A stretch of DNA of 64,000 bases from Marasmius tenuissimus (taxonomy: Eukaryota > Basidiomycota > Agaricomycetes > Agaricales > Marasmiaceae). The stretch spans positions 992,001 to 1,056,000 of the forward strand of contig JAQOTA010000059.1 in the NCBI GenBank assembly GCA_029532415.1, read 5' to 3'. The translations under genes and the position numbers were made by a program. This document shows, piece by piece, positions 12,110 through 23,755 of this stretch (positions within the stretch are counted from its first letter, which is position 1; the number at the start of each line of letters is the position of its first letter). A model generated the notes under the pieces. The model saw only the letters and a list, made by a program, of their open reading frames with translations. It was not told the DNA's origin and ran no database searches.

Positions 12110-12600
12110 TAGGTAATATTGCCGTGATTCGGAGGGAGGGACACGGAAGTTTAATTAGCCAGTAGCTTCAATGGAGGAGACAAGGAGATAGAGTTTTGCA
12201 TACAATTCTGGGTGCTGACAGGTGCTGACTCCAGGAAGGTTCCTTTTTGTTCACCCTTGCCCGGAAATCTGATGAGTATCAATAGAAGACTCGAGAGGTC
12301 AAAGTGGTCAATCCTTGTTGATTCTCTGGTCAATCCTTGGGTCGATTTCGGGTCCCTATTTTGAATGTAGGGACCCGAAATCTGACCAACCCGACACCTA
12401 CTCTGATCCGATCTTTTAGCTTGAAGGTTATCCATTGATTCTTTTGCAACTCCCTGCAGTCCTCCGGCTCGCTAAGTGGTCAAGTCCCGTAATTACTGCC
12501 GTTTCCAAGTCTAGGAAATGATTCAAATCAATCAGAGCGGTTGTCGAGAGAATTTAGGTTAGTAGGGTTTCGAGTCCGGAATCGAGGCTGCAGAATTAAC
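12110..12600. other. Intergenic, no gene seen
   Basis: No coding structure is supported. A short inverted pair (GGGTCCCTATTTTGAATG with TAGGGACCCGAAA near 12350-12380) is present, which could form a hairpin. Confidence 0.4.
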
Positions 12601-13100
12601 ACAAGGATCGGCCCGGAGAATCCACCTTAGAATCCGCCAGAACCAACCACTCCAACCGCCTTCAACCCAGAAAGGTTGTTAAACTACCGCAATATCCGAG
12701 TCGCTACCGTCGAGCCCGCTGCCCTACAATAATGATAGCGATCTAAGCACCCCTTTCGAGTCTCTTGGGGAACCTCCACGTTAGCAGTCACGAAGTACAC
12801 GAGACTGAGTCGACTTTCCTGCCTGTCAGCGGCCTTGTACTCCAAGGACCAAACGGTCTCGAACCTTGATTAGATTCGAGGCCAATCGAATCTCAGTTAC
12901 GACCAAGGCTACGGTATACATACCTGACTATTGCGGTGGAAAAAATGGCTGATAGAGTCTGAGCATCGAGAAGGACTAGACGAGTCACTGTAACTGATTG
13001 GTGAGAGTGGGGTCAAGGCAAGATAGCTCGGAAAATGCCGAGAGATTCTGGGTTGTAATTTTTCCAACTGTGGGAACGCGACTTTTTTTTGTTGACACCA
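12600..13100 (-). repeat. P450-upstream repeat, inverted copy
   Basis: Read on the minus strand, this block matches about 27420-27900, upstream of the second P450 gene. Shared landmarks include the CTCGGCATTTTCCGAG palindrome, CAGGTATGTATACCGT, AAGGCCGCTGACAG, GAGGTTCCCC and GCGGGCTCGAC. It is non-coding or heavily decayed. Confidence 0.65.
13021..13043 (-). repeat. P450-upstream palindrome, copy 1
   Basis: Minus strand TCTCGGCATTTTCCGAGCTATCT: 5-bp arms CTCGG and CCGAG around CATTTT. It is one of four copies, each placed upstream of a P450 gene or relic. Confidence 0.6.
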
Positions 13101-13448
13101 ACTCGACTCGCGAAAGTCCGTCAACTCCTAGCTGCTACATGAGCTTGCACTCCACAACTTAGCGGTTATTTACTGGGCTCGAACGCGTACAGACAAAAAT
13201 ATCCGTACAAGTCGCTAATGAACCCCTGGGTCCAAGTTCAACTCAATCAAGATTGAGCAAGAGTCAAATTCACCATCTCAAAGTAACGACATCCCTGCTC
13301 ATGCGAAGAACTTGTACTAAACGAAGAAGGCCCGGTCACTTTTGCTGCGTGTTTATTTCACTCGACTGTTTGGACGAAGTGTCCGCCACCCTTGCCACTC
13401 TTGAACGCCTACTTCTGCTTCAAACTGTTTCTGGGCCGGGAAAAATTC

Positions 13449-13818
13449 CAGCCGTTGCAATAACTGTAGACGCTTTTTTATTTTTTCTTATTCCGCATTT
13501 TTATTTATACCAAACACAATCTACCCCGATTTGGACAGGGCGGGCCCGACGCTCACACGGTACCCAAAGGTACAAGGACTCGAACAACAGCGTTCAGCTT
13601 AGAGAATCATATCTCTCGCTTGGGCACTAGGTGTCTGCACCCATTATTCTCGATGTTATGGGGAAGAGAAGCCTCTGGCTGTTCCCCGCTGAGGTAGAGC
13701 TGGCGCTTTGAGTGACGTATACGGTATGCCCCGACTCCTTCCAAATCAGGGTGTTTGGTATAAACAAGGGCGCGGAACTAGAAAAATGAAAAAGCGTCTA
13801 CAATTATTACAACGGCTG
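13449..13818. repeat. hAT-like MITE, about 75-bp terminal inverted repeats
   Basis: The left end reads CAGCCGTTGCAATAACTGTAG and the right end, reverse complemented, reads CAGCCGTTGTAATAATTGTAG. Similarity continues through ACGCTTTTT and TTCCGC to TTTATACCAAACAC, about 75 bases per arm. The ends begin with CAG, as in many hAT elements, and are related to those of the element at 351-610. The interior has no transposase. No clear target duplication remains. Open frames inside it are chance. Confidence 0.75.
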
Positions 13819-14336
13819 TCAAACGGGAGACTTAAACTTTTCGCTACAACAACGAATTCAACATTAGGGATAGGTTGCGTGTCACGACTATGGGCATTTT
13901 TGGCGGCTACAGTGTTCATGTTGGTGAGAAGGATGGTGGTTTCAATGAGCCTCCACACCTGATTGGAGTCAATGCCAGGGCTCGATGGTGGTGTTTTTGT
14001 CTTCTTTGTGCCAGTTCTGCTACGAGGATTCGTTCCGATATTTCGGTAGTTGGCTCCTTGGTGTGCTACAGCGTCCCTAACTCAAGTCCAAATGCCACCG
14101 TCGACGCTTCAACCAAAATGATACTCTGAGTCCGTACTGGAAACGTTGATAACAAGGAGAATCGATTCGCAAGTCGCAAAACCTCACTTATACGAGTACT
14201 CTTGACAGCTTCCAACCGCAAATAAACCAAAAATGTTATTATACTAATCCATGTGCTCGGATCCGGAGAGTCGAGAATATAAGCGTACGATTGAAGAATG
14301 TCCGTCCCAATTGAATCCCTCACATTTCCTGACACC
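13819..14336. other. Intergenic, no gene seen
   Basis: Only unsupported short frames are present; the stretch lies between the MITE and the 3' end of the secreted protein gene. Confidence 0.45.
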
Positions 14337-14756
14337 TCAAACCCAATACAGATCAATCTCACCGTCTCCTCCACTAGGGTTCAACTTCTTGTAAAGAGCA
14401 TCACTCAAGCCCATCGTACCCAAATGGCAGGTAGAGCATTTATGTGTGAATGTAGCTTCGACTTTGACTCCGTTGTCTGTATAGAAATTCGCAATCAGAT
14501 AGATATCCCCCCTTCCCCAAAAAACGAACTCACATTCGAGATTAACAGGCGAACAACACGCGATTCTCCTATTTCCTGCTGCATCTGCAGGTGCGAGGAC
14601 GACGCTGTACTCTGGCGAGCCGCAGTCGCCACACGAGGCCAACGCGTCATTGGTGAATAGAGAGGGTACGGGGTGGGCGCGGTATTGCGAGGCGGAGACG
14701 GTAGCTGAGATAGTAAAGAATGTAGTTGCGAGGAGTGCTAGTGATTTCGAGAACAT
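14337..14756 (-). CDS. Small secreted double-psi beta-barrel protein (RlpA/expansin-like)
   Basis: Splicing one 57-bp phase-1 intron (14477-14533, GTGAGT to ACAG) gives 120 residues. A signal peptide (MFSKSLALLATTFFTISATVSA) is followed by a compact domain with ASCGDC, then SVVLAP, RIACCSPVNLEYNGVKVEA and a C-terminal CSTCHLGTMGLSDALYKKL ending in GEIDLYWV. The order (Cys-rich start, KC..C motif, LS..L helix, hydrophobic last strand) matches the RlpA-like double-psi beta-barrel found in barwin/expansin-type fungal secreted proteins. Unspliced, the 19 intron codons would remain open but break the YNGVKVEA strand. It probably acts in the cell wall or extracellularly; no catalytic claim is made. 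Confidence 0.78.
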   Translation of the reverse strand: MFSKSLALLATTFFTISATVSASQYRAHPVPSLFTNDALASCGDCGSPEYSVVLAPADAAGNRRIACCSPVNLECEFVFWGRGDIYLIANFYTDNGVKVEATFTHKCSTCHLGTMGLSDALYKKLNPSGGDGEIDLYWV

Positions 14757-14860
14757 TGTTTGCTTTCGGTTTGGGTTTGGCTTCGGAGAGAGAGTGTGTG
14801 TTCGAGCGAAGAGAGCTGGAGGAGGAGAAAAATGAGGATCGGAACTCGAGAGGGGCAAGT

Positions 14861-14868
14861 ATATATAA
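14861..14868 (-). promoter_or_regulatory. TATA box of the secreted DPBB gene
   Basis: Minus strand TTATATAT lies about 105 bases upstream of the ATG at 14756. It is assigned by motif and position. Confidence 0.5.
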
Positions 14869-14899
14869 GAGATTCGAGGGCGATCTGGGCTGGGTCGTT

Positions 14900-15640
14900 T
14901 ATATGATGCATCATCATTGCAAATGTTCCATACGCTCTTACCGTAAACGGTAACACCGTCTAGAGCTTGGCAAATGGCCTGGGCGGATCCCAGCGGGATT
15001 TGTTGGCCGTGGGTCGCTTGCACGCTACGCAAGTCACCAGGGGGTTTGCTGTCGAACAATACAAGTCTATGAGTAGGTATCTTCATGGATGGTACTTCTA
15101 TTCCTTCTTCACCTTCCAACCGCTGTGGCGCCATTTGCCGTACAGAACCAAGTCCGGGAGAAACGCTTGGCTTGGCAAGCCTCTAGGTTGGCCCGGGCCG
15201 CAGGTTCGTCTCATATGTGACTTCAAGTAAGTACACGCTGGGTTTCTATCCAGCAACCTCAACTTCAACATTCCGATTTAGAGCAAGCGCGTACGCGATC
15301 CACATTGCTTCACCTAACGACCAACAATCATATACACAGAACCAGTACCATAAACGCACGTATATATACACACCAAGCAAGGGGGAGGCAATATGACACA
15401 CAGAAAGGGAGAGGGAGGGCATCGCACAAGTGGGGGGGTTGGGGCTGGGAGGTAACCAGGTCAAAAAGCAAGCAAAGGTATTTTTATACATAACGAAGCG
15501 ACAGCAAGAGGCGGAAAAAGCGTGTAGATGATCGATGGAGAGAAGATAGTTCTTTGAGGAGAGATAAAGATGAAGATGGGAAATCAAGCACAAGAGAGTC
15601 GGAGATGATGTTGATATGAGCAGAGAATAAAAGCAAAAGA
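14900..15640. other. Intergenic, no gene seen
   Basis: This lies between two minus-strand genes. It holds purine-rich low-complexity DNA near 15380-15440 and no supported exon. Part may be 3' UTR of the AAA gene. Confidence 0.45.
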
Positions 15641-15959
15641 CAGATGGCTATCCCGAGAACATTCCGAACACGAAATGAAGCAATACGGTGTAATACACCT
15701 GGATGATGTTCATATTCGCATTCAGGGGAACAAGCGCACTCAATTGTCTAGTCGTAAGGGCTGTCGTCGTCGTCGTCGTTCGTGATGGTGGTGGAGAAAT
15801 TTCGGACACTTGTTGCGGCGAGGCTTCAGTTTCGGGATCAGGTTCGGGCTTAGCTCCAGGCGTAGACGGTACAACCTCCACATCCACAGGCGTTCGAGGT
15901 CGAGAAATAACAACCATCGAACCTTCCATAACCTCCCCTTCCTCGCTACCTCCACCAAG

Positions 15960-18900
15960 TCAATTCCACCCGGAACCAACAGCATTCCAATCAGCCCCAC
16001 GAGCCCTCTCAGCCCTCGAACGAACACCAGGCGGGAGGTTTTCCTCATCACTGTCGTCGTCGTCGCTGTCGCTAGAGTCTTCCGAATCCGACGAGCTAGA
16101 CGACGAAGACGACGCCGGCGACTCAGGTAGCGATACCACGACTGGCTCTGCTGCCGCAGTCGCAGCGGCAGCAGCAGGTTCACTAGACGGAGGCGGGGGC
16201 GGGGGCGGTGACGGAGGACTAGCCGCCATCGTCTCCGCAACAGCAGTGGTCGCCGCCGCCGCCGTAGCAGCAGCAACAGCAGCCTCCTTCTCCTTAGCCT
16301 CCTTTTCCTCCCTCTCCTTCTTCTCCTTCTCCTCCTTCTCCTTAGCTTCCTTAGCCTCCTTCTTCGTGGCCTCCTTCTCAGCCCTCACCTTCCTCCTCTC
16401 CTCCCTCCTCTTCCTCCCATCCATCTCATCCTCAGCCCACCTCCCAGCCTCATCAGCAGCCTCAAACGGCCGACTCTTGTTCCTCAACAAGTACCCCTGC
16501 AATGCAGCAACAGAAAACTCTTCATCCGGAATCGCATCCGCAAATTTACGCGCGAGGATGTTGAGCGTCTCCTTCGAGAGCGGTCGTGCAGAGTGAGAGT
16601 GCTTCGGTTTGGGTTTGGGTTGCGTAGGTGTGGGTGTGGGGGTACGTTCGGGTGTTGGGGGGGTAGGTGTTTGAACACGTACTGGAGCTGGAGCTGGGGC
16701 AGGAGCCTGAGCACCACCCAACAACTCGACAGCACTGCTGCTCGCGCTCCACAACGCACTCGTCACAGAAGCGACGGACGGTGTCTGTGGTGGACTCGAA
16801 AGCCATGAGGAGAACGAAGACGTCGAGGACGTGCGTGGTGGCGGAGGAGGTCCACCCGACAATGTCGGTGGGAACGCATGGGTAGCCGACGACGACGTAG
16901 GAGAGAACGGCATGGCCGACGCAGGGAACGACGGAGGAGTACCCGACGATGAGGACGGGTTCAATGGAGACGACCCAGCATCAGAAGGCGGGCTGGGCAG
17001 AACAACACCCAGTTTCTCCAACTCTTCCTCTTCTTCCTTCGTCAACGCCATCTCCCCCATCTCCATCTCGTCGGGCATGGGTGGCATCGACATACTCGAG
17101 ATGCTCTCCGACCTCGACCTCGAATCGGCGGACGAGGGAGTACGGGAAGAAGGTGAAGTAGAGCTAGCCCTCGAAGACCCTGGGCTGACCTCCTCATCGT
17201 CTTCGACACTAGGGAAGAAGTTTCTGAACAACGCTTCCGCCTGCCACTTGCTCGCATTCTTGAACTCGACCCATACGTCCATTCGACCCGGTCTCGACAG
17301 TGCAGGATCAAGTCGGTCGAGATGGTTTGTCGTCCTGCAAGTGGATTAGCTAAAGAACGTAATGAGACCAAAAGTGGACCACTCACGCAAACAAAATCCT
17401 CCCCTCAGCAGCAGCAACACCATCCAACGCATTCAACAACCCGCTCAAACTCAACGTGTTCGTGTCGCTCATCGAATCATCTCCACGGCGTCTCCTTCCC
17501 CCACTTCCACCCCTCCCGCTACCAGAACCACTGCTGTCCTTCTTCTCTTTATCCTTGTCCTTGTCCTCCTTATCCTTCTTGTCCTTGTCCCTCCTAGCGA
17601 CAGACCTCGTAAACGCCGCATCCAAATCTTCGAGGAGGACGATGCACCGAGCGGGGACGCGACCCATGAGGGTGGTCAAGGTGCTGTCGCTGATCCAGGA
17701 AGACGACAACGAGACGACGTAGATGTCTAACATCAGTTCGCCTAGCAAGTAAAAGTTAGCACCGGACATTTGGAAACAGATAACATGTAGACGAAAAAAC
17801 CCACCTGCAATAGCATGAATCAAACTACTCTTTCCACTCCCAGGTACACCATGCAACAGGTACCCTCTTCTAAACGGAATTCCTCGGTCTGCATACCACT
17901 GCCAAGAGAGAGAGAGGGAGAGAGAAGGAGTCAGCACCATTCATATCGGCCCTCAAGTCATCAGGAGAAAGAAAGAACCCGGAAACACAGATAACCCAGA
18001 GCTCGGTTACTAATCTCCACATCCGTCAGATGTGTGGCGTTATTCAAAAACTCTGCGTACCCGCCACAAACTCCGAAAGCTGACTAATGGGCTCACCTTC
18101 TCGCTTCCCAAGAAATCTTTGGTGTCACTCAACAGCATCTCCTTCACCCCTGGGTTCAACACGATCGAACTCATAGGCCGCTTGTGCCTACTGTCCGTCC
18201 ATCTCCAGCTTCCGTGCGAATCCGCAAAGTATATCTGGATCCTGTGAATCGCTTCGGCTTCGTACTCCTTCTTGGCTTGAAGGACGAGCTGCTTGAGAAT
18301 CGTGTTCGAACGGGCGACGACACTAATAAACAGCAAGGGGGGGGGGAAACGTTAGTACAAAATGTCGACAAAAACAAGTAACAAAAAACCACCCACCTAA
18401 TACTCAACTGCTCACACCCATCACTCTTCCTACTCCTCTTCACCCTCAACCAATGCCCCCGATAATAAATCGTATGTGTCATATCAAACGTAGGCTGGAA
18501 CACAACCCTCGTCTTCACCTTCCCAGGTGCATCATCACCGTCCGCCAAACCCCAATAACTCCCTGCAGACGATTCATCCATAAAGTCCTCGTCTCCGAAA
18601 GAGTTGTCTTGGACTTTGGACGAGAACCCGGGTGTGGTGGACCGGGTCGTCGTATCGAATTCCCGGCTACGTTGCCATTCGGGACGACGGGAGAGCCAAA
18701 GCATGAGCCAGTCATAAGGGTAGTCTTCTTCGCTAAAGTGAGCTGTCAAGAAGAATGCTGTTTTGGAGAGTGGGGCGGACAGGAGTCAGTTAACGTAGTG
18801 CGTAATGACGTGCAAAAAGGAAGCAAGTGAGCCGAGAAAGAACAGTGCCAAACGGCGAACTCGAATGTGGGCCCCATACTAGACTAAGAGTTCATTTCGC

Positions 18901-19506
18901 GCGCAAAGACGGCGATAGAACGACCCATGGGGCAACAAATAAGACCCGAACCCGAACGATGGAACGTAGAACAGAAAAGAGCTCCGCATGACTTGGGAAC
19001 GGGAGGATGAGAAGAGGTCATGAGTGCGGGAGAATGTAGAGAAGACGAGAAGATGGCATTTGGCAATGCCCAAAGTTTCCCTACACACGTCCCACAGCAA
19101 CCAGCAGACGTCCATCATTGCACGTCACAGCCGTGAGCTATGAATATGTGATCTGTGCATGTGTCGCATATGCCAGCTGGTACGAGTCCGTAGCTCTCGC
19201 CGCAGTCGACGCAGCAAAGCGAGCAGAATGAAAGGGCGTCTTCCTTGAAAGCACAAACAGCACAGAACGAAGGCCTGATGTCCTACTCACAATTCACAAA
19301 ATGGGACCTACAATAGCGATACAGCAATAGCAATGACGGTCAACAATTCAAACTTGGACCACAGAGACCTATAAGACATACCAAGCGCTGCTAGAAACTC
19401 TCCTAGCAGTCTCAACAGTTCCACCGAGCACAACGAGCTTCATGCCGTCAATGACCCCTCCTCCGCCTCCTACGAGGGGTTGAACGAGCGATTTGATGGC
19501 GTCCAT
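15960..19506 (-). CDS. BCS1-type AAA ATPase with long disordered tail
   Basis: Exons run from the ATG at 19506 (MDAIKSLVQPLVGGGGG). A 17-nt micro-exon near 19292-19308 joins in frame to FFLTAHFSEEDYPYDWLMLW, and then to the BCS1 N-domain (TIYYRGHWLRVKRSRK). The AAA core follows: YADRGIPFRRGYLLHG, Walker A GVPGSGKSS, Walker B CIVLLEDLDAAF, and TTN.LDRLDPALSRPGRMD for sensor 1 and the arginine finger. A lysine/aspartate-rich insertion follows Walker B. After the core comes a long Pro/Ser-rich, then Lys/Glu- and Ala-rich tail, ending at a TGA at 15960. BCS1 is a mitochondrial inner-membrane translocase for the Rieske protein, but basidiomycetes carry many BCS1 paralogues, so the substrate here is open. 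The tail is much longer than in canonical BCS1. Confidence 0.85.
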
Positions 19507-21288
19507 GTGGTCCTACTCCTCTGGCTCTGGTACTAGGCGAGAGGCAAGAGATATACTTGTTTGTGGGGGAGGACAGTTTGAGTTCGAGTGTCGAGTTGCA
19601 GAGCTAGTCCAAGTGTAAAAAGGTCTGAAGGTGGAGGTAGGAGAGAGAGAGGTATTTGAGTGGGAAAACGCCCTGCTGAGTCCACCAGGGACGGTTCCGA
19701 ACAGCCGGCAGGCAGTGTCACCATGACCGTTGCTGACGCGTTTCCCAGTTCGGGTTAGGGGTACCTAGGCGCCTGGGGTTAGACGCCGTAATTCTGCGCG
19801 GCGGCCTTTTTGCCACAAATGCCTTTGGATTCTATCTCTCACACCCATCCCCCCTTGCTTTGTTTCCCTCCTTTGTTTCTTCCTTCCCATCCTTCGAAGG
19901 GGTCCTACTTGAGATGAGAACCCACCTCAAGAAGGAATTCACGACCCATCCCGTTGGCAATTCTCGACTTGCCCCATGGATATCCGACCTTCCCTTCTCA
20001 GATTAGCGCCACCAAGAAACAAACACGTTTTTTCAACGTGCAAGGCGGGAAGAAGGGGGTGAGGGGAAGAGGGTCCCTTGTATTCATGATGACTCGATAT
20101 CATTCTTTACTTAGGTTCCAACATGCTTCCAAATGCTCATTTATCATCAAACCGTGGAGCTAAGCGCTACCGATGCGATGTCATTGCAATGACAGCCCAG
20201 CGTTCCAGAGGTCTATAATACTAATAATTCGTTGCCATTCTTAATTTACAAGCACTTGGTACTTGGGCCCAGGCCTCATTAATCCTCAAACCAAAGCATG
20301 GTTTGTTTTCATACATACAACTCCAACTCAAGATATGCCTGATATATGACCCTACGCCGACAACGACAACACCCGTAAGTTCCCGCTCAGTGCGCGAAGC
20401 GATCGAGACTCTACCAACTTGACATCTACATACAGCCACCATTCCCCTTGCTAGCGCCCCTTGGTCTCATACTGGCAAATCCAAGGACCGAGGACGAGGT
20501 AGAAGTAAAAAGCCGAACGTTTATAGTCGGGATTAGCTCGGAACACTAGACCTTTCCATTCATTACCATAAATGAACGACAGTAGGCTAGGTTGCAAACC
20601 TACTAGCTCACCCGATAAGCCAATACTTACTGCGTCCGCGCCTCGGAGGACACAACAGCTAAAAATTAATCATGGATCACCCGTCAACAGCACCATTACC
20701 GAGCCGCAGCTTAGCTTCAATAATGATCGGTGCTAATTGTAACGACCGCTTCAAGTTCAAACATACACAGGCCGACGCAGACTCGGAAGGTAGCATCATC
20801 TCCCTTCCAAGGGTCCGGGAGGAAGAGCAACTGAGCTAACGATATGTTCCTCAACTCTCTGCCCAAGTTGACGACGTCCCGACTTGAGCGCTTCAATTCG
20901 TTCACTCCAAGATTCACTCTGAGTACCATTGATCAATCAGCATCCATCATCGAGGGCTCTACAACATAAATGACAATCCATCCATCCATCCATCGATACT
21001 ATCACTCATCAACAACAACACTGGGACGCATTTTCAACGATCGAGGCTAATTCAGACTGAACGCACACGCACGCACTTGGCACGCTTCAAGTTCGATCCT
21101 ATAGGTTCCAGATCATAAAGCAAGTGCGCAGATATTTCCGGATAGCGCTGGCAACGAGTTCTCATATCTGAATAGATAGGGTATGTTGGATAGTGAGTAC
21201 AAAAATACAGAAGGGCCCATCCGTACCGAAAACGCTGTAAACCGATCAAAAAAGTCGACAGAAAAAAACCACCGATCATCATCAGATA
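19507..21288. other. Intergenic, no gene seen
   Basis: No gene model is supported on either strand. An (ATCC)n microsatellite of about 18 bases lies at 20976-20993. Confidence 0.5.
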
Positions 21289-22564
21289 TCAAACCCTCAC
21301 TATCCTCCTCACCAACATCGCCCCCAAAACCGCCCACAGCAACGAGACACCGCCTGACCCCAACCCCAACCCCAACCCCGATGCCCCATTTTGGTTATTC
21401 GAACTCCAAGTCGACCCCGACCCATTCGGATCCGTCGTCGACGACGACCCAGAACCAGACGTCGAACTAGAAGAATTCACAGAAGGCGGATACTTTGTCG
21501 GAACAGTCAATATTATCGAGTCCAAATCTACACACGAACGCGTTAGCTCCCCTAAACTCTAACCAAAAATAGAACCAAACTCACCAAAAAACGTCCCATT
21601 GATACCGTCCCTCCCCTCCGGATTACCCCTCACGTTCTTCAGTACGATTTTGTGCTCCCCCTCCCCCAGATTACTCGCAAAGTACTTGATACTCGGTAGT
21701 TGCTGTTCACATGTCGTACCAAACACCCCCGAGCACCCCGAAATACCGTTGTACGTTTGAGCGGGGTTATCATCGAGCTGAACCGTATACATCCCATGAT
21801 CATTCTTCTTGTCTCCGAGGATATAAATAGTCGAAGCTACCAGTCCTCCGCGTCAGGTGGTGCAGACAGCAAAACTTGGAGACACACACGCACCATTAAA
21901 AGTGAGCTCAAACGACGCCCCATCATCATTCGTATACGTACTCCCCCCACCACTAAAATTCCCACTCTTATTACTCCCCCACCACCCCGAATATTTCACC
22001 CTCTCATCCGTCTCTTCTACCGTGACATTCTTCGCATCTCCTTCCCCAAGTACGATCGGAACGGTTATGAAATCCAGGAGAAGAGCGTTCCCGCCAGCGT
22101 CAGAACCTTGTTTTCCGAGATTCCGCAGTTTAATCGTATGAGCGGCGTTGGTTAGGTTCGTAGTTGTATAAAGAGCGTATGGGAGTGATGCGTTTGAGGT
22201 AGCGTAAGCTGAACGGGTGAGAGTGACTTTATCGTCGATGGTGACGCTGTATGAGCCGTATGAAGGTCCTGAGTGGCCGTATACCGTTATCGAGGGGCCT
22301 ATGGCAACATAGACGGGATGAGTTTCTGATATAATTTACGAGGAGAATGAACTCACCGATAAAATCAAACTTGACCTCGCTCTTCTCTCCAGCTACCTCC
22401 GTCTTATGCCACGTCCCACGTACCCATTCGGGTGAATCTGGATTATATGTGGGACTCCAGGGGTCGGGGGTTGTCCAGGCTGTATGGTCGGTGTAGTTCA
22501 AAATACAATCAAAGTCGTCGACAACCAAAGGGGTTGTGATTGTCGTGTTGGTGGAGGAGGACAT
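21289..22564 (-). CDS. Two-domain beta-sandwich membrane protein, copy 2
   Basis: This is a paralogue of 10140-11416 with the same exon layout. It starts MSSSTNTTITTPLVVDDFD, then NYTDHTAWTTPDPWSP and PEWVRGTWHKT. The second exon carries YGSYSVTIDDKVTLT and LLLDF-type strands. The second domain keeps DHGMYTVQLDDNPAQTY and NLGEGEHKIVLKNVRG. The last exon (DSIILTVPTKYPPS) leads through a Ser/Gly-rich linker to a hydrophobic C-terminus (VSLLWAVLGAMLVRR). An earlier in-frame ATG at 22702 would add a Pro/Thr-rich stretch, but copy 1 supports the start chosen here. The surface or membrane role and sugar binding are inferred from fold resemblance only. Confidence 0.82.
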
Positions 22565-23755
22565 GGTGCGCGAAGTAATGGAATGGGAGGAACGAGTGGT
22601 GGTGGGTGGTGGTGGTACTAATGGAAGAAGTCCAAAAAAAGTCTTAGAACACTTGCACCCGAACCCGAATACGGGTGTGAAACGTTTAGGAGCGTGGATC
22701 AACCAAAGAACCGAAGCTTCGAGGGCCTAGAGGGGAGAAAAGAGAGATATTTTTGGCGGGTTCCTATTCTCTGCTTATAATCGAGGCAAGGCAGTACTTG
22801 ACCGGCAATCGCGAGTTACAACCCGTGAAACGCGACAACGATGTACAGCCCCTGTAGTGAGTATTTCATATTGAATATTTTTTTTGGGCGCTTGAGACTT
22901 TTGAGAGGTGAAAAATCTTCTACCAGTAAAGTTGAGGCCTTGAGAATTTATTTGTGCAATGGAGTTGAAGCGAGCGCGCAGGCTTCAAGGTCGTCCTAGA
23001 AGAACTCTCACTCGATGATTCTGTGCTGGGTACGGGTAGTACGTGATACATGAGTAGTTATGTTGAGTCGGACGACTCACGAGGGTAATGTTTACGCACC
23101 TTCAGTCCAGTAATCGCCCGCCGAGACTCGCTTCTCGAGTAAAGCTCGGATTTTAGGCGAACCCAGTTGGCAGTCACGATGATCAACGTATTCTCACGAA
23201 AAAAAAAATTCACAACTCAATTTTCGGCATTTCCCGAGCTCTCTTGCCTCCACACCCCCATCAAGCCGCAAGCGTCGTCATAGAGACCCATATAGAAGGT
23301 TGAGGGTAGTTCATGAACATTGAACGCGCTCAGTACACTGTGATGTGCGATCGAATCCTCCTCCAGAGTCCAGAGTCCAGACGGCATTCACGATCCCGCA
23401 CCGCTGAATACCAATGGAATACGACGGCGCTCCATACACCACCTGCTGACTTCCAGACCGGGTCCACTTCAATACCCACTTTATCTTTCTTCTTGATGGA
23501 TCTCGAATTGAATCCCTATCGAAAAAATTCGCACCCCTACTTTCTTCCCGGCCAGCTGATTCAATTACAGTGGTCGAGCTCTGGGTACGAGTTATGTAAA
23601 TGGAGATACTCTGCTTTGACAGAGAGAATTATACTTAACTCTCGCTCAAGACCTCACGCTTCCTACGGTCTCCCCCTTGCACGAATTTCGAAGGCTATTG
23701 ACTTGACTAGTCTCTCCATCGTCCTCTTGAACCTCACTGTACCCTGTACCCATCA
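22565..23755. other. Intergenic between divergent genes; P450-upstream repeat
   Basis: The left part shares the GTGAAACGCGACAACG block with 11650. The right part carries a copy of the P450-upstream palindrome at 23223. The two genes are divergent and may share control sequence. The frame at 23313-23789 is not supported as a gene. Confidence 0.5.
23223..23246 (+). repeat. P450-upstream palindrome, copy 2
   Basis: TTCGGCATTTCCCGAGCTCTCTTG lies 533 bases before the P450 ATG at 23756. It is related to the copies at 13021, 26355 and 27458. Confidence 0.55.

Noticed and set aside
12700..12900. tRNA-like GGCTCGAC motif
   Set aside because: No cloverleaf or A-box is found; the motif is part of the P450-upstream repeat.
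16484..17386. Long plus- and minus-strand frames opposite the BCS1 tail
   Set aside because: They are shadows of the Ala/Pro/Ser-rich coding sequence in the correct minus-strand frame.
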